A DNA stretch of 64,000 nucleotides from CAVVAY01 sp963746465. GTDB taxonomy: Bacteria; Actinomycetota; Actinomycetes; JACCUZ01. The notes under the pieces were generated by a model, which saw only the letters and a program-made list of their open reading frames with translations, had not been told where the DNA came from and searched no databases. Of the stretch, positions 8,636 through 15,241 are shown one piece after another; within the stretch, counting starts at the first letter, position 1; each line of letters begins with the position of its first letter. Position numbers and translations under genes: made by a program. The DNA lies in contig CAVVAY010000007.1 of the NCBI GenBank assembly GCA_963746465.1, positions 682,001 through 746,000 of the forward strand, read 5' to 3'.

Positions 8636-9745
8636 TCAGTCGGTCCAGCCGCGGACGTCGGAGGGCTTGCGCGGCGGCTCGCCGACGTACCGGGCCGACG
8701 GCCGGATCAGCCGGCCGGTGCGCTTCTGCTCCAGGATGTGAGCCGACCAGCCCGCGGTGCGGGCGCAGGTGAACATCGGCGTGAACATGTGCGGCGGCAC
8801 CTCGGCGAAGTCCAGCACCACGGCCGCCCAGAACTCGACGTTCGTCTCCAGCACCCGGTCCGGACGGCGGGCCCGCAGCTCCTCGAGTGCTGCCTTCTCC
8901 AGGGCGGCGGCGATCTCGTAGCGGGGCGCGCCGAGCTCGCGGGCGGTGCGGCGCAGCACCCGGGCCCGGGGGTCCTCGGCCCGGTAGACCCGGTGGCCGA
9001 AGCCCATCAGCCGCTCGCCGCGGTCGAGCACGCCCTTGACGTACGCCGACGCGTCGCCGGTCTCCTCGACGCCGTCCAGCATGTGCAGCACCCGGGACGG
9101 GGCGCCGCCGTGCAGAGGCCCGGACATGGCGCCGACCGCCCCGGACAGGCAGGCCGCGACGTCGGCGCCGGTCGAGGCGATCACCCGGGCGGTGAAGGTC
9201 GAGGCGTTCATGCCGTGTTCGGCGGCCGAGGTCCAGTAGGCGTCGACGGCCTGCACGTGCCGCGGGTCGGGCTCGCCGCGCCACCGGATCATGAACCGCT
9301 CCACGATGGTCGCGGCCTTGTCGACCTCGGACTGCGGGATCATCGGCAGCCCGATGCCGCGAGCCGACTGCGCCACGAACGACAGCGCCATCACCGAGGC
9401 GCGTGCCAGGTTGTCGCGGGTCTCTTCCTCGTCGATGTCCAGCAGCTGGCGGAAGCCCCACGCCGGGGCGAGCATCGCGAGCGCGCTCTGCACGTCGACC
9501 CGGACGTCGCCGGAGTGCACCGGCAGCGGGAACGGCTCGGCCGGCGGCAGGCCGGGGTTGACCTCGTTGTCGACCAGCAGGCCCCACACGTTGCCGAACG
9601 ACACCTGGCCGACCAGGTCCTCGATGTCGACGCCGCGGTAGCGCAGCGAGCCGCCTTCCTTGTCCGGCTCGGCGATCTCGGTCTCGAAGGCGATGACGCC
9701 CTCGAGGCCGGGCTTGAAGTCGGGGTCGCTGGTGGCCGTCGTCAT
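8636..9745 (-). CDS. citA: Citrate synthase (type 2 paralogue)
   Basis: A 369-aa citrate synthase condensing acetyl-CoA and oxaloacetate. The catalytic residues are in place: first His in the EHGMNASTF region, second His in MGFGHRVYRAEDPRA, and Asp in VEFWAAVVLDFAEVP. GPLHGGAPSRV is the other active-site loop. Length and the N-terminus (FKPGLEGVIAFETEIAEPD) match the shorter actinobacterial citrate synthase 2. The ATG at 9745 (MTTATSD) is preferred over the ATG 12 nt further out and over longer starts, because conserved sequence begins at FKPGLEG. It diverges from pdxH across 61 nt and is probably cotranscribed with serC. Confidence 0.92.
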   Translation of the reverse strand: MTTATSDPDFKPGLEGVIAFETEIAEPDKEGGSLRYRGVDIEDLVGQVSFGNVWGLLVDNEVNPGLPPAEPFPLPVHSGDVRVDVQSALAMLAPAWGFRQLLDIDEEETRDNLARASVMALSFVAQSARGIGLPMIPQSEVDKAATIVERFMIRWRGEPDPRHVQAVDAYWTSAAEHGMNASTFTARVIASTGADVAACLSGAVGAMSGPLHGGAPSRVLHMLDGVEETGDASAYVKGVLDRGERLMGFGHRVYRAEDPRARVLRRTARELGAPRYEIAAALEKAALEELRARRPDRVLETNVEFWAAVVLDFAEVPPHMFTPMFTCARTAGWSAHILEQKRTGRLIRPSARYVGEPPRKPSDVRGWTD

Positions 9746-9806
9746 GGGCGGCATTCTGTCCCGACCGGGTCGTCGCTGTCGCCTCGGGGCGTGCCAGAGT
9801 GGCCGG

Positions 9807-10469
9807 GTGCAGCCGTCAGCGCCGCGCGAAGGGCACCTCGACCCGGCCGCCATGCGCAGGATCTACGAGAGCTCCGGCGTCGACGTCGACGACCTCGGGC
9901 CGGATCCCGTGGTGGCGTTCGGCCGGTGGTTCGCCGACGTCGCGGCGGCAGGGGTGACCGAGCCCAACGCGATGGTGCTCGCCACGGTCGGCACGGACGG
10001 TACGCCGGCAGCCCGCACCGTGCTGCTCAAGGGGTACGACGGCCGCGGCCTGCGGTTCTTCACCAACCTCGGCTCTGCCAAGGCGGCCGAGCTGGCAGCC
10101 AACCCGCGCGCGGCGCTGGTGTTCCCCTGGCACCAGGTCGCGCGGCAGGTGCGGGTCACCGGTGCGGTGGTCGAGCTGGGCCGCGACGAGGTCGAGGCGT
10201 ACTTCGCCACCCGGCCCCGGGACTCGCAGGTCGGCGCCTGGGCCAGCCCGCAGTCGCAGGTGGTGGGCTCGCGCGCCGAGCTGGACACGGCGCTGGCCGA
10301 GGTCGAGAGGCGCTTCCCGGACCAGGTGCCCGCACCGCCGGGCTGGGGCGGCTTCCGGGTGGTGCCCGAGGTGTGGGAGTTCTGGGCCGGCCGGACCGGG
10401 CGGCTGCACGACCGGCTGCGCTACCGGCGTACTGACCACGGCTGGACGATCGAGCGCCTCGCCCCCTAG
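9807..10469 (+). CDS. pdxH: Pyridoxamine/pyridoxine 5'-phosphate oxidase
   Basis: A 220-aa FMN enzyme oxidising PNP/PMP to pyridoxal 5'-phosphate. Typical features run through the protein: EPNAMVLATVGTDGTPAARTVLLKGYDGRGLRFFTN (split by FMN-contacting residues), FPWHQVARQVRVTG, SQVGAWASPQSQ, and the C-terminal substrate motif GRLHDRLRYRR. The GTG at 9807 lies 6 nt after a CAGAGT hexamer, consistent with a leaderless start. Upstream starts would run into citA. Its product is the cofactor of the adjacent SerC. Confidence 0.94.
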   Translation: MQPSAPREGHLDPAAMRRIYESSGVDVDDLGPDPVVAFGRWFADVAAAGVTEPNAMVLATVGTDGTPAARTVLLKGYDGRGLRFFTNLGSAKAAELAANPRAALVFPWHQVARQVRVTGAVVELGRDEVEAYFATRPRDSQVGAWASPQSQVVGSRAELDTALAEVERRFPDQVPAPPGWGGFRVVPEVWEFWAGRTGRLHDRLRYRRTDHGWTIERLAP

Positions 10470-10489
10470 ACCGGCCCCGGACATGCAGC

Positions 10490-10541
10490 GACCCGCGGGC
10501 CTCACCGTGGAGGGGACGTGTCCTCCACAAGCCCGCGGGTC
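10490..10541. terminator. Long nested inverted repeat, probable bidirectional terminator
   Basis: GACCCGCGGGC at 10490-10500 is perfectly inverted at 10531-10541. Inside it GTGGAGG (10507-10513) pairs with CCTCCAC (10522-10528). It lies 21 nt after pdxH and at the end of the minus-strand candidate transcript. There is no U tract, which is usual in actinobacteria. It could end both pdxH and the opposing transcript. Confidence 0.7.
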
Positions 10542-10608
10542 GGGTGACTGCCTGGGATTCGCCGGCCACGGAGCCGGTGATCCGACGGCGTCGGTGCTGC
10601 ACGTGGCG

Positions 10609-10647
10609 CTAGCTGGCAGCCACCTCACGCGTCCGATAAGTACTCAA
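10609..10647 (-). CDS. Putative 12-codon ORF within the small transcript
   Basis: TTG at 10647 opens MSTYRTREVAAS followed by TAG (10609-10611). A very good Shine-Dalgarno, GGGAGGTGG, ends about 10 nt before it. An overlapping alternative in another frame starts with GTG at 10658-10660 and reads MVRTLEYLSDA, but it sits inside the Shine-Dalgarno. I cannot name the peptide. It could be a regulatory leader peptide, a microprotein, or simply a ribosome-binding platform. Too short for any statistical coding test in a single genome. Confidence 0.35.
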   Translation of the reverse strand: MSTYRTREVAAS

Positions 10648-10679
10648 GAGTTCGGACCACCTCCCTTCCGTGTACCTCC

Positions 10680-10708
10680 ACGCTACGACCCGATCCGCCG
10701 GATCACAA
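10680..10708 (-). promoter_or_regulatory. Promoter of the small transcript
   Basis: On the minus strand TTGTGA (10703-10708) and TAGCGT (10680-10685) are separated by exactly 17 nt, a good housekeeping-sigma promoter. It begins 5 nt after the TAA of the upstream gene, so the transcript may start independently of it. Confidence 0.55.
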
Positions 10709-10712
10709 CGAC

Positions 10713-11453
10713 TTAACGCGAAGGTGTCCGCAGGGCGATCCAGACGGCCTCGGCGCGCCCCAGCACCCGGCCGTCGCCGTCGTACGCCGTGGAGGCGGTG
10801 AACGTCTTGCGGCCCTCCTCGCGCAGGTGCCGGCCGACCACGACGCACGGGTCCCCGGCTGCCGGCCGGGCGTCCACGGCGGCGGTCATCCGGCCGAGCA
10901 CCATCGGCCGCCCGACCAGGTCGCTGGACCAGCCGCCGGGGCAGTCCAGCGCAGCCCAGACCACGCGCGCCGGCACGATGCCGTCCGGTTCCGCGACCGA
11001 GGCGTCGGGGGACCAGGCCGTGGCGACGGTGTCCGGGCGGTCGGGCAGCCGTCCGGGACGCAGGCCCAGCCCGTCCGGCGCCGGCCGGTCGGTGCCGCAG
11101 ACGAAGCAGCCGGGGAACGGATGGCCGGTCGCACCCGCATAGCCCGCCATCGCGGCCTGCGCGGTGGCCGAGTCCACCGGTGGGACCAGCTCACCGTTCA
11201 GCTCGGCCGACCGCGCCTCGGCGATCACCGCGCCGCCGAACCCGAGCGTGGTCAGCCCCTCGCCGTCGGTGCGGACGTCCAGGTCGACCTCGAGGGGTGG
11301 CGGGTGCCGCAGCGTCACCTCGACCGCGCGGCCCGGTCCGTCGAGGCCGCTGAGCTCGGCCAGCCGGCCGGCCACCCAGCCGCCGTTGCCGCTGCCCGGC
11401 GGCCCGGCGAACCGGCTCGGCACGACCAGGCTGGCGGCGTCGGTGGTGCTCAC
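10713..11453 (-). CDS. Hypothetical protein with a CFVCG motif, coupled to UdgX
   Basis: A 246-aa soluble protein. The N-terminal part has a Gly-rich GPPGSGNGGWVAGRLAEL stretch. The centre has FPGCFVCGTDRPAPDGLGLRPG, a CxxC-containing motif I have seen in actinobacterial uncharacterised proteins. The C-terminal half (CPGGWSSDLVGRPMVLGRMTAAV and similar) looks like the second half of a double hotdog thioesterase-like fold. The GTG start overlaps the stop of udgX (GTGA), so it is translated with it. Function unknown: a thioesterase-like hotdog protein is my best guess and the cysteine pair is unexplained. Confidence 0.7.
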   Translation of the reverse strand: MSTTDAASLVVPSRFAGPPGSGNGGWVAGRLAELSGLDGPGRAVEVTLRHPPPLEVDLDVRTDGEGLTTLGFGGAVIAEARSAELNGELVPPVDSATAQAAMAGYAGATGHPFPGCFVCGTDRPAPDGLGLRPGRLPDRPDTVATAWSPDASVAEPDGIVPARVVWAALDCPGGWSSDLVGRPMVLGRMTAAVDARPAAGDPCVVVGRHLREEGRKTFTASTAYDGDGRVLGRAEAVWIALRTPSR

Positions 11454-12067
11454 AGGGCGGCGGCCGCGACCTTGAGGTCGGCCACCAGCCCGGCGTACGC
11501 CGCGTCGCGGTCGTCGGCCCGCAGCACCGCGGAGGGATGGATCGTCACGAGGAACTGCCGCGGCCCCAGGCTGGTGTCCCGCTCGATGATCGCGCCGCGG
11601 TCCTTGGTGACCCGGACCGCTGACCCGAGCAGCGCCTTGGCGGCTGTGGCGCCGAGGCAGACGATGACCTCCGGGTTGACGACCCGCAGCTCCTCGACCA
11701 GCCAGGGCCGGCACGCGGTGATGTGCCGCATCTCCGGGGTCTGGTGGATCCGCCGCTTGCCGGGCCCGGCCTGGGTGAACCTGAAGTGCTTGACCGCATT
11801 CGTCCGGTACGTGGTGGATCGGTCGATGCCGGCCTCGTCGACCGCCTTGACCAGCAGCCGGCCGGCCGGGCCCACGAACGGCTGGCCCTTCTGGTCCTCG
11901 ACGTCTCCCGGCTGCTCGCCGACGAGCACCAGACGGGCACTCCGGCTGCCTGCGGAGAAGACCGTCTGGGTGGCCGGCTCCCACAGCTCGCAGCCGCGGC
12001 AGTCCTTGGCCGCGGCCCGCAGCCCGGCGAGGTCGGCGCCCGCCGGCACGAACTCCTGCGCGCTCAC
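11450..12067 (-). CDS. udgX: Type X uracil-DNA glycosylase
   Basis: A 205-aa Fe-S uracil-DNA glycosylase-superfamily protein. The UdgX-specific insert KRRIH is at residues 104-108 (KRRIHQTP). In characterised UdgX this His becomes covalently bonded to the deoxyribose after uracil is released, trapping the enzyme on DNA. GEQPG at 50-54 is the altered motif A. Four cysteines (C23, C26, C119, C137) fit the 4Fe-4S ligands. TIHPSAVLR near the C-terminus is the last active-site motif. Typical family length is about 200-215. GTG start at 12067. The gene reads into the 246-aa protein with a 4-nt overlap. Confidence 0.93.
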   Translation of the reverse strand: MSAQEFVPAGADLAGLRAAAKDCRGCELWEPATQTVFSAGSRSARLVLVGEQPGDVEDQKGQPFVGPAGRLLVKAVDEAGIDRSTTYRTNAVKHFRFTQAGPGKRRIHQTPEMRHITACRPWLVEELRVVNPEVIVCLGATAAKALLGSAVRVTKDRGAIIERDTSLGPRQFLVTIHPSAVLRADDRDAAYAGLVADLKVAAAAL

Positions 12068-12128
12068 CAGGGCACCGTAGGCCAAGCGGGACCGCCGGGA
12101 AGTCCCCCGGTGCGCGAGAATGCCCGGC

Positions 12129-12818
12129 GTGAGCGACCTCATCGACACCACCGAGATGTACCTCCGCACGGTCTTCGAGCTGGAGGAGGAAGGTGTCGTG
12201 CCGCTCCGGGCCCGCATCGCCGAGCGGCTCGGGCAGTCCGGCCCGACGGTGTCGCAGACGGTCGCCCGGATGGAGCGCGACGGGCTGCTCACGGTCGAGG
12301 GCGACCGGCACCTCGAGCTCAGCGCGCACGGCCGGTCGCTGGCCACCCGGGTGATGCGCAAGCACCGGCTCGCGGAGTGCCTGCTCGTCCAGGTCATCGG
12401 CCTCGAGTGGGAGCTGGTGCACGAGGAGGCCTGCCGCTGGGAGCACGTCATGTCCGACACGGTCGAGCGCCGGCTGCTCGACGTCCTGGGCCACCCCACC
12501 GTGTCGCCGTACGGCAACCCGATCCCTGGCCTGGACGAGCTCGGCGAGGAGGACAGCGACCCGCTGCGCGGCGCCGAGGGCCTGGTGACCCTCGACCGGG
12601 TGGTCGTGACCGCCGGTGGTGCCGTGGTGGTGCGCCGGCTGGCCGAGCCGCTGCAGGGCGACACCGCGCTGATGTCGCGGCTGCACCGGGCCGGAGTCCG
12701 TCCCGGCTCGTCGATCACCGTGGGCCCGACGGCGGCCGGTCTGCTGGTCGGCTCCGGCGGCGAGACCACCGAGATCAGCACCGAGGTCGCCTCGCACGTG
12801 TTCGTCACCTGTCCCTGA
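12129..12818 (+). CDS. ideR: Iron-dependent repressor IdeR/DtxR
   Basis: A 229-aa metal-dependent repressor controlling iron uptake and storage. The N-terminal winged helix has GQSGPTVSQTVARMERDGL. With the GTG at 12129 as start, all known metal ligands fall on the classical IdeR numbers: M10, H79, E83, H98, C102, E105, H106. C102 favours the iron rather than manganese branch. The C-terminal SH3-like domain is present. A GAGAAT hexamer (12116-12121) lies 7 nt before the GTG, suggesting a leaderless mRNA. The in-frame ATG at 12120 would add three residues and lie inside that hexamer. I found no obvious iron box beside it. Confidence 0.92.
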   Translation: MSDLIDTTEMYLRTVFELEEEGVVPLRARIAERLGQSGPTVSQTVARMERDGLLTVEGDRHLELSAHGRSLATRVMRKHRLAECLLVQVIGLEWELVHEEACRWEHVMSDTVERRLLDVLGHPTVSPYGNPIPGLDELGEEDSDPLRGAEGLVTLDRVVVTAGGAVVVRRLAEPLQGDTALMSRLHRAGVRPGSSITVGPTAAGLLVGSGGETTEISTEVASHVFVTCP

Positions 12819-12844
12819 AACACCGCCGTGAGACGCTCGGGGAC

Positions 12845-13150
12845 ATGCGCAGCATCACGGTCCACGAGCTGAAGGCCGTCGTCGATCAGGGCGACGGGCA
12901 GGTGGTCGACGTGCGCGAGCCCTGGGAGTACGCCGAGGGACACGTCCCCGGTGCCCGGTTGGTCCCGCTGGCCCAGGTCCCCAGCCTGGTCGGCGACCTG
13001 CCGAGCGACGAGCCGGTCTACCTGGTCTGCGCGGTAGGCGCCCGCAGCGGGCAGGCCGCCCAGTTCCTGTCCCAGCACGGGATCGAGGCGGTCAACGTCG
13101 ACGGCGGCACCGGCGAGTGGCTGGCGGCCGGGTACCCCGTCGAGCGCTGA
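12845..13150 (+). CDS. Single-domain rhodanese
   Basis: A 101-aa rhodanese domain. The active loop is VCAVGARSGQ with C62 as persulfide-carrying residue. N-terminal VVDVREPWEYAEGHVPGA is the typical CH2A-like motif of the family. Such single-domain proteins transfer sulfane sulfur in the cytosol, with a partner that cannot be predicted. The ATG start lies 26 nt after the ideR stop and has no strong Shine-Dalgarno. It may be cotranscribed with ideR. The acceptor for sulfur is unknown. Confidence 0.9.
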   Translation: MRSITVHELKAVVDQGDGQVVDVREPWEYAEGHVPGARLVPLAQVPSLVGDLPSDEPVYLVCAVGARSGQAAQFLSQHGIEAVNVDGGTGEWLAAGYPVER

Positions 13151-13192
13151 AGATCACCCGAACGGCCTCCGACGCGCCGCTTGTGCCCGGGT

Positions 13193-13222
13193 TTGAAACT
13201 CCTGGCGTCGGTCCCGTAGCCT
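13193..13222 (+). promoter_or_regulatory. Promoter of the riboswitch-NlpC/P60 transcript
   Basis: TTGAAA (13193-13198) and TAGCCT (13217-13222) are 18 nt apart, just upstream of the predicted riboswitch. The 5' end would fall near 13229, leaving a leader of about 220 nt. Confidence 0.5.
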
Positions 13223-13237
13223 GCTCCGCGCCACCCC

Positions 13238-13445
13238 GGATCCTCCGGGTGGGCGCACGAGCGGCCGCCGAATCCTGCCCCGCACGTGCAGCTGCTCGAG
13301 AGTCGCCTGGCAGGAGCGGGGGACCCACGATTCGTGGGCCCTCAGGGGTCCTAGGGGTGAAGCCGTACCGGTCGACCAGGCCGGGACGGCCGGGCTATCT
13401 CCGCCCGAACCCGACAGCTCACCTCGTAGGCGTGGGAGAGGATCC
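13238..13445 (+). promoter_or_regulatory. ydaO-type c-di-AMP riboswitch
   Basis: The leader carries the conserved blocks of the ydaO/yuaA class in order: GCGGGGGACCCA (13316-13327), AGGGGTGAAGCC (13353-13364), GGGCTATCTCC, then CCGAACCCGACAGCTCACC and CTCGTAGGCG. The closing P1 helix pairs GGATCCTC (13238-13245) with GAGGATCC (13438-13445). This class binds cyclic di-AMP and in actinobacteria usually precedes cell-wall hydrolase genes (Rpf, NlpC/P60). The P1 3' strand overlaps the GGGAGAGGA Shine-Dalgarno of the next gene, so ligand-stabilised P1 would hide it. Confidence 0.9.
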
Positions 13446-13449
13446 CCGC

Positions 13450-14229
13450 TTGTCCAAGCACCGCCGTCCGACGCGCATGCAGCGCCTCGGCAACCTCGCG
13501 AGCCAGAGCCCGCTGCAGCTGGGCATCGCCGCCGGCGTCGCCGGCACCCTCTCGGTCACCGGCACCGTCGTCGCGTCGGCGGCCGACTCGACCACCGCCG
13601 TCACCAAGCCGCGCTCGGTGAGCCCGGCCGCGGCGGTCGCGGAGAACGCGGCGGACCTCTCCACGGTCACCGGCCAGCACGCCCTGAAGGGCGCGGTCAC
13701 CGCCGCCCAGGAGCAGCGCCAGGCAGACCTGGCGAAGGCCCGGGCCCGTGCGGCCGCCAAGCGCGAGGCTGCTCGCAAGGCCGCCGCCGAGCGCCGCGCG
13801 AAGAAGCGTGCTGAGGCGCAGGCGTCGCAGGCCCGGACCTTCTCCTCGGCCTCTCGCGGCGTGGAGCGCACCAGCGCCTCCGCGGCGCACGCCCTGCAGC
13901 TCGCTGCCGCCGCGGCCTCCGGCGCCTACTACGTGCACGGCGGCGACGGCCCGAGCGCCTTCGACTGCTCCGGCTTCACGATGTACGTCTTCTCCAAGAT
14001 GGGCATCTCGCTGCCGCACTCGTCCTCGGCGCAGCGCTCGATGGTGCAGAGCGTGTCCAGCCCGCAGCCCGGCGACCTCGTCTTCGTCTACAACGGCGGC
14101 GGCGGAAGTGTCGGTCACGTGGCCATCTACGCCGGTGGCGGATACTGGTGGGAGGCCGCCAACCCCAGCGTCGGGGTCGGCAAGCACCGCGCCTGGTCCT
14201 CCAACGTCTCCTACGGCCGGATCCTCTAG
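13450..14229 (+). CDS. NlpC/P60-family peptidoglycan endopeptidase, riboswitch-controlled
   Basis: A 259-aa secreted wall hydrolase. A basic N-terminus and hydrophobic stretch (residues about 25-47) form a long signal peptide. An Ala/Lys/Arg-rich coiled coil (about 75-130) follows, then an NlpC/P60 domain with C173 in FDCSGF and H223 in SVGHVAIYAGG, ending at the natural family terminus. It should cut the D-iGlu-meso-DAP bond of stem peptides. The TTG at 13450 is preferred because GGGAGAGGA lies 7 nt before it and the SKHRRP beginning is usual. The ATG at 13477 would shorten the basic region. Regulation by c-di-AMP is expected from the leader. Confidence 0.9.
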   Translation: MSKHRRPTRMQRLGNLASQSPLQLGIAAGVAGTLSVTGTVVASAADSTTAVTKPRSVSPAAAVAENAADLSTVTGQHALKGAVTAAQEQRQADLAKARARAAAKREAARKAAAERRAKKRAEAQASQARTFSSASRGVERTSASAAHALQLAAAAASGAYYVHGGDGPSAFDCSGFTMYVFSKMGISLPHSSSAQRSMVQSVSSPQPGDLVFVYNGGGGSVGHVAIYAGGGYWWEAANPSVGVGKHRAWSSNVSYGRIL

Positions 14230-14304
14230 CCGGCGGTCACCACCGCGGGGCGAACCCGCCCCCCTCGAGAGTGCGGGCTGACATCCCCCCCGTCAGTCCG
14301 CATA

Positions 14305-14340
14305 GGGACCCCGAAGCCATCCCCCCGGCTCCGGGGTCCC
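14305..14340 (+). terminator. Intrinsic-type terminator after the NlpC/P60 gene
   Basis: GGGACCCCG (14305-14313) and CGGGGTCCC (14332-14340) form a 9-bp stem with an 18-nt loop, followed by GCCCTTTCCC. It sits in the convergent gap with mutT1 and may serve both strands. Confidence 0.7.
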
Positions 14341-14353
14341 GCCCTTTCCCGGC

Positions 14354-15238
14354 TCAGTCCGGCAACCGCTCGAGGGCGACCAGCCGCGTCTGGTCGTCGA
14401 CGTGCAGCAGCGCCAGCGCGCCCTTCGGCAGGTCGGCCAGCCAGCCCGGGTCCTGGCGCCCGCCGCCCCAGGTCGCGGTCAGCCCGGTCACCAGGTCCGG
14501 GATCACCTCGCGCTGGCCGCACCAGGCCGCATTGCCCGACCCGTCCAGCAGGGCGGCGACCTCGGCGGTGCCGCGTGCCGGGTCGCCGTCGAAGGCACCG
14601 ACCGTTGTGGCGGGCAGCACGTCGACCTCGACGTCCGCGGCGCGGCCGAACGGGTCCAGGGTCTGCCGGCAGCGGAGCACGTCGGCGGTGCCGGCCCGCC
14701 GCACGTCGTAGGCCGACAGCAGCGCCGCGACCGTCACTGCGCGGGCCTCGCCGTCCGCGTCCAGCGGACGGTCGGCGTCCGCGCCCCGCCAGCTCTCCTT
14801 GTCACCGGCGGAGGCATGCCGCACGACGACCAGCGCACGGGTACGCCGGGTGTCCGCGGCGAACTGCTCGAGGATCCGCCGGTCGTGCTCGGGCGCCAGC
14901 CGGTCCAGCGCGGAGGGCACCCGGGCCCACCACAGCTCGTCCACCTCGCGGCTGGGCACGAACTCCCCGCCGGCGGCCTCGAACGCCCAGTACCGCACCC
15001 GCTTGGGTCCGGTCGGCGTGCCGTACCGCAGCGATCCGATCCGCCGCCCGGTCCGCGCGGTGAACCCGGTCTCCTCGGCGATCTCGCGCCGCGCGCCGAG
15101 CAGCGGGTGCTCGCCCTCGTCGAGCTTGCCCTTCGGCAGCGACCAGTCGTCGTACTTCGGCCGGTGCACGACTGCCACCTCGGGATTGGCCGGGTCACCA
15201 CGCCACAGCACCCCGCCGGCAGCCTCGATCTGTGGCAC
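14354..15238 (-). CDS. mutT1: MutT1-type Nudix hydrolase with histidine phosphatase domain
   Basis: A 294-aa two-domain protein. Residues 37-59 form a complete Nudix box (GKLDEGE...REIAEETGF). From about residue 135 a histidine-phosphatase domain starts with the RHA motif R140-H141-A142 in VVVRHASAGDK. The architecture and length match mycobacterial MutT1, which removes 8-oxo-(d)GTP and splits diadenosine polyphosphates. It starts 3 nt after the ppk1 stop, so both are one operon. The pairing of PPK and MutT1 is common in actinobacteria. In MutT1 the second domain has phosphatase activity on intermediates; that is family knowledge, not visible here. Confidence 0.9.
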   Translation of the reverse strand: MPQIEAAGGVLWRGDPANPEVAVVHRPKYDDWSLPKGKLDEGEHPLLGARREIAEETGFTARTGRRIGSLRYGTPTGPKRVRYWAFEAAGGEFVPSREVDELWWARVPSALDRLAPEHDRRILEQFAADTRRTRALVVVRHASAGDKESWRGADADRPLDADGEARAVTVAALLSAYDVRRAGTADVLRCRQTLDPFGRAADVEVDVLPATTVGAFDGDPARGTAEVAALLDGSGNAAWCGQREVIPDLVTGLTATWGGGRQDPGWLADLPKGALALLHVDDQTRLVALERLPD

Positions 15239-15241
15239 CGG

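Larger units (their letters stand above)
10490..10673 (-). ncRNA. Candidate small structured transcript with a short ORF
   Basis: A self-contained minus-strand unit lies between the stop at 10713 and pdxH. It has a promoter at 10680-10708, a predicted 5' end near 10673, a strong Shine-Dalgarno (GGGAGGTGG, 10657-10665), a 12-codon ORF at 10609-10647, short GC-rich hairpins (CCGACG-CCG-TCGG and CCGGC-TCCGTG-GCCGG), then the strong nested hairpin at 10490-10541. The Shine-Dalgarno to stop-codon stretch is clearly less GC-rich than its surroundings. I do not recognise an Rfam family. It may be a small mRNA, a leader-type RNA or an sRNA. Expression is inferred from promoter and terminator only. 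Confidence 0.5.

Noticed and set aside
6324..9587. One very long minus-strand frame spanning the MFS gene, serC and part of citA
   Set aside because: Only the first 1158 nt have coding character (MFS). The rest is antisense or out of frame to serC and citrate synthase, whose active-site motifs are certain.
12120..12128. ATG at 12120 as the start of IdeR
   Set aside because: It lies inside the probable -10 hexamer, and the GTG at 12129 puts all metal ligands at the classical residue numbers.
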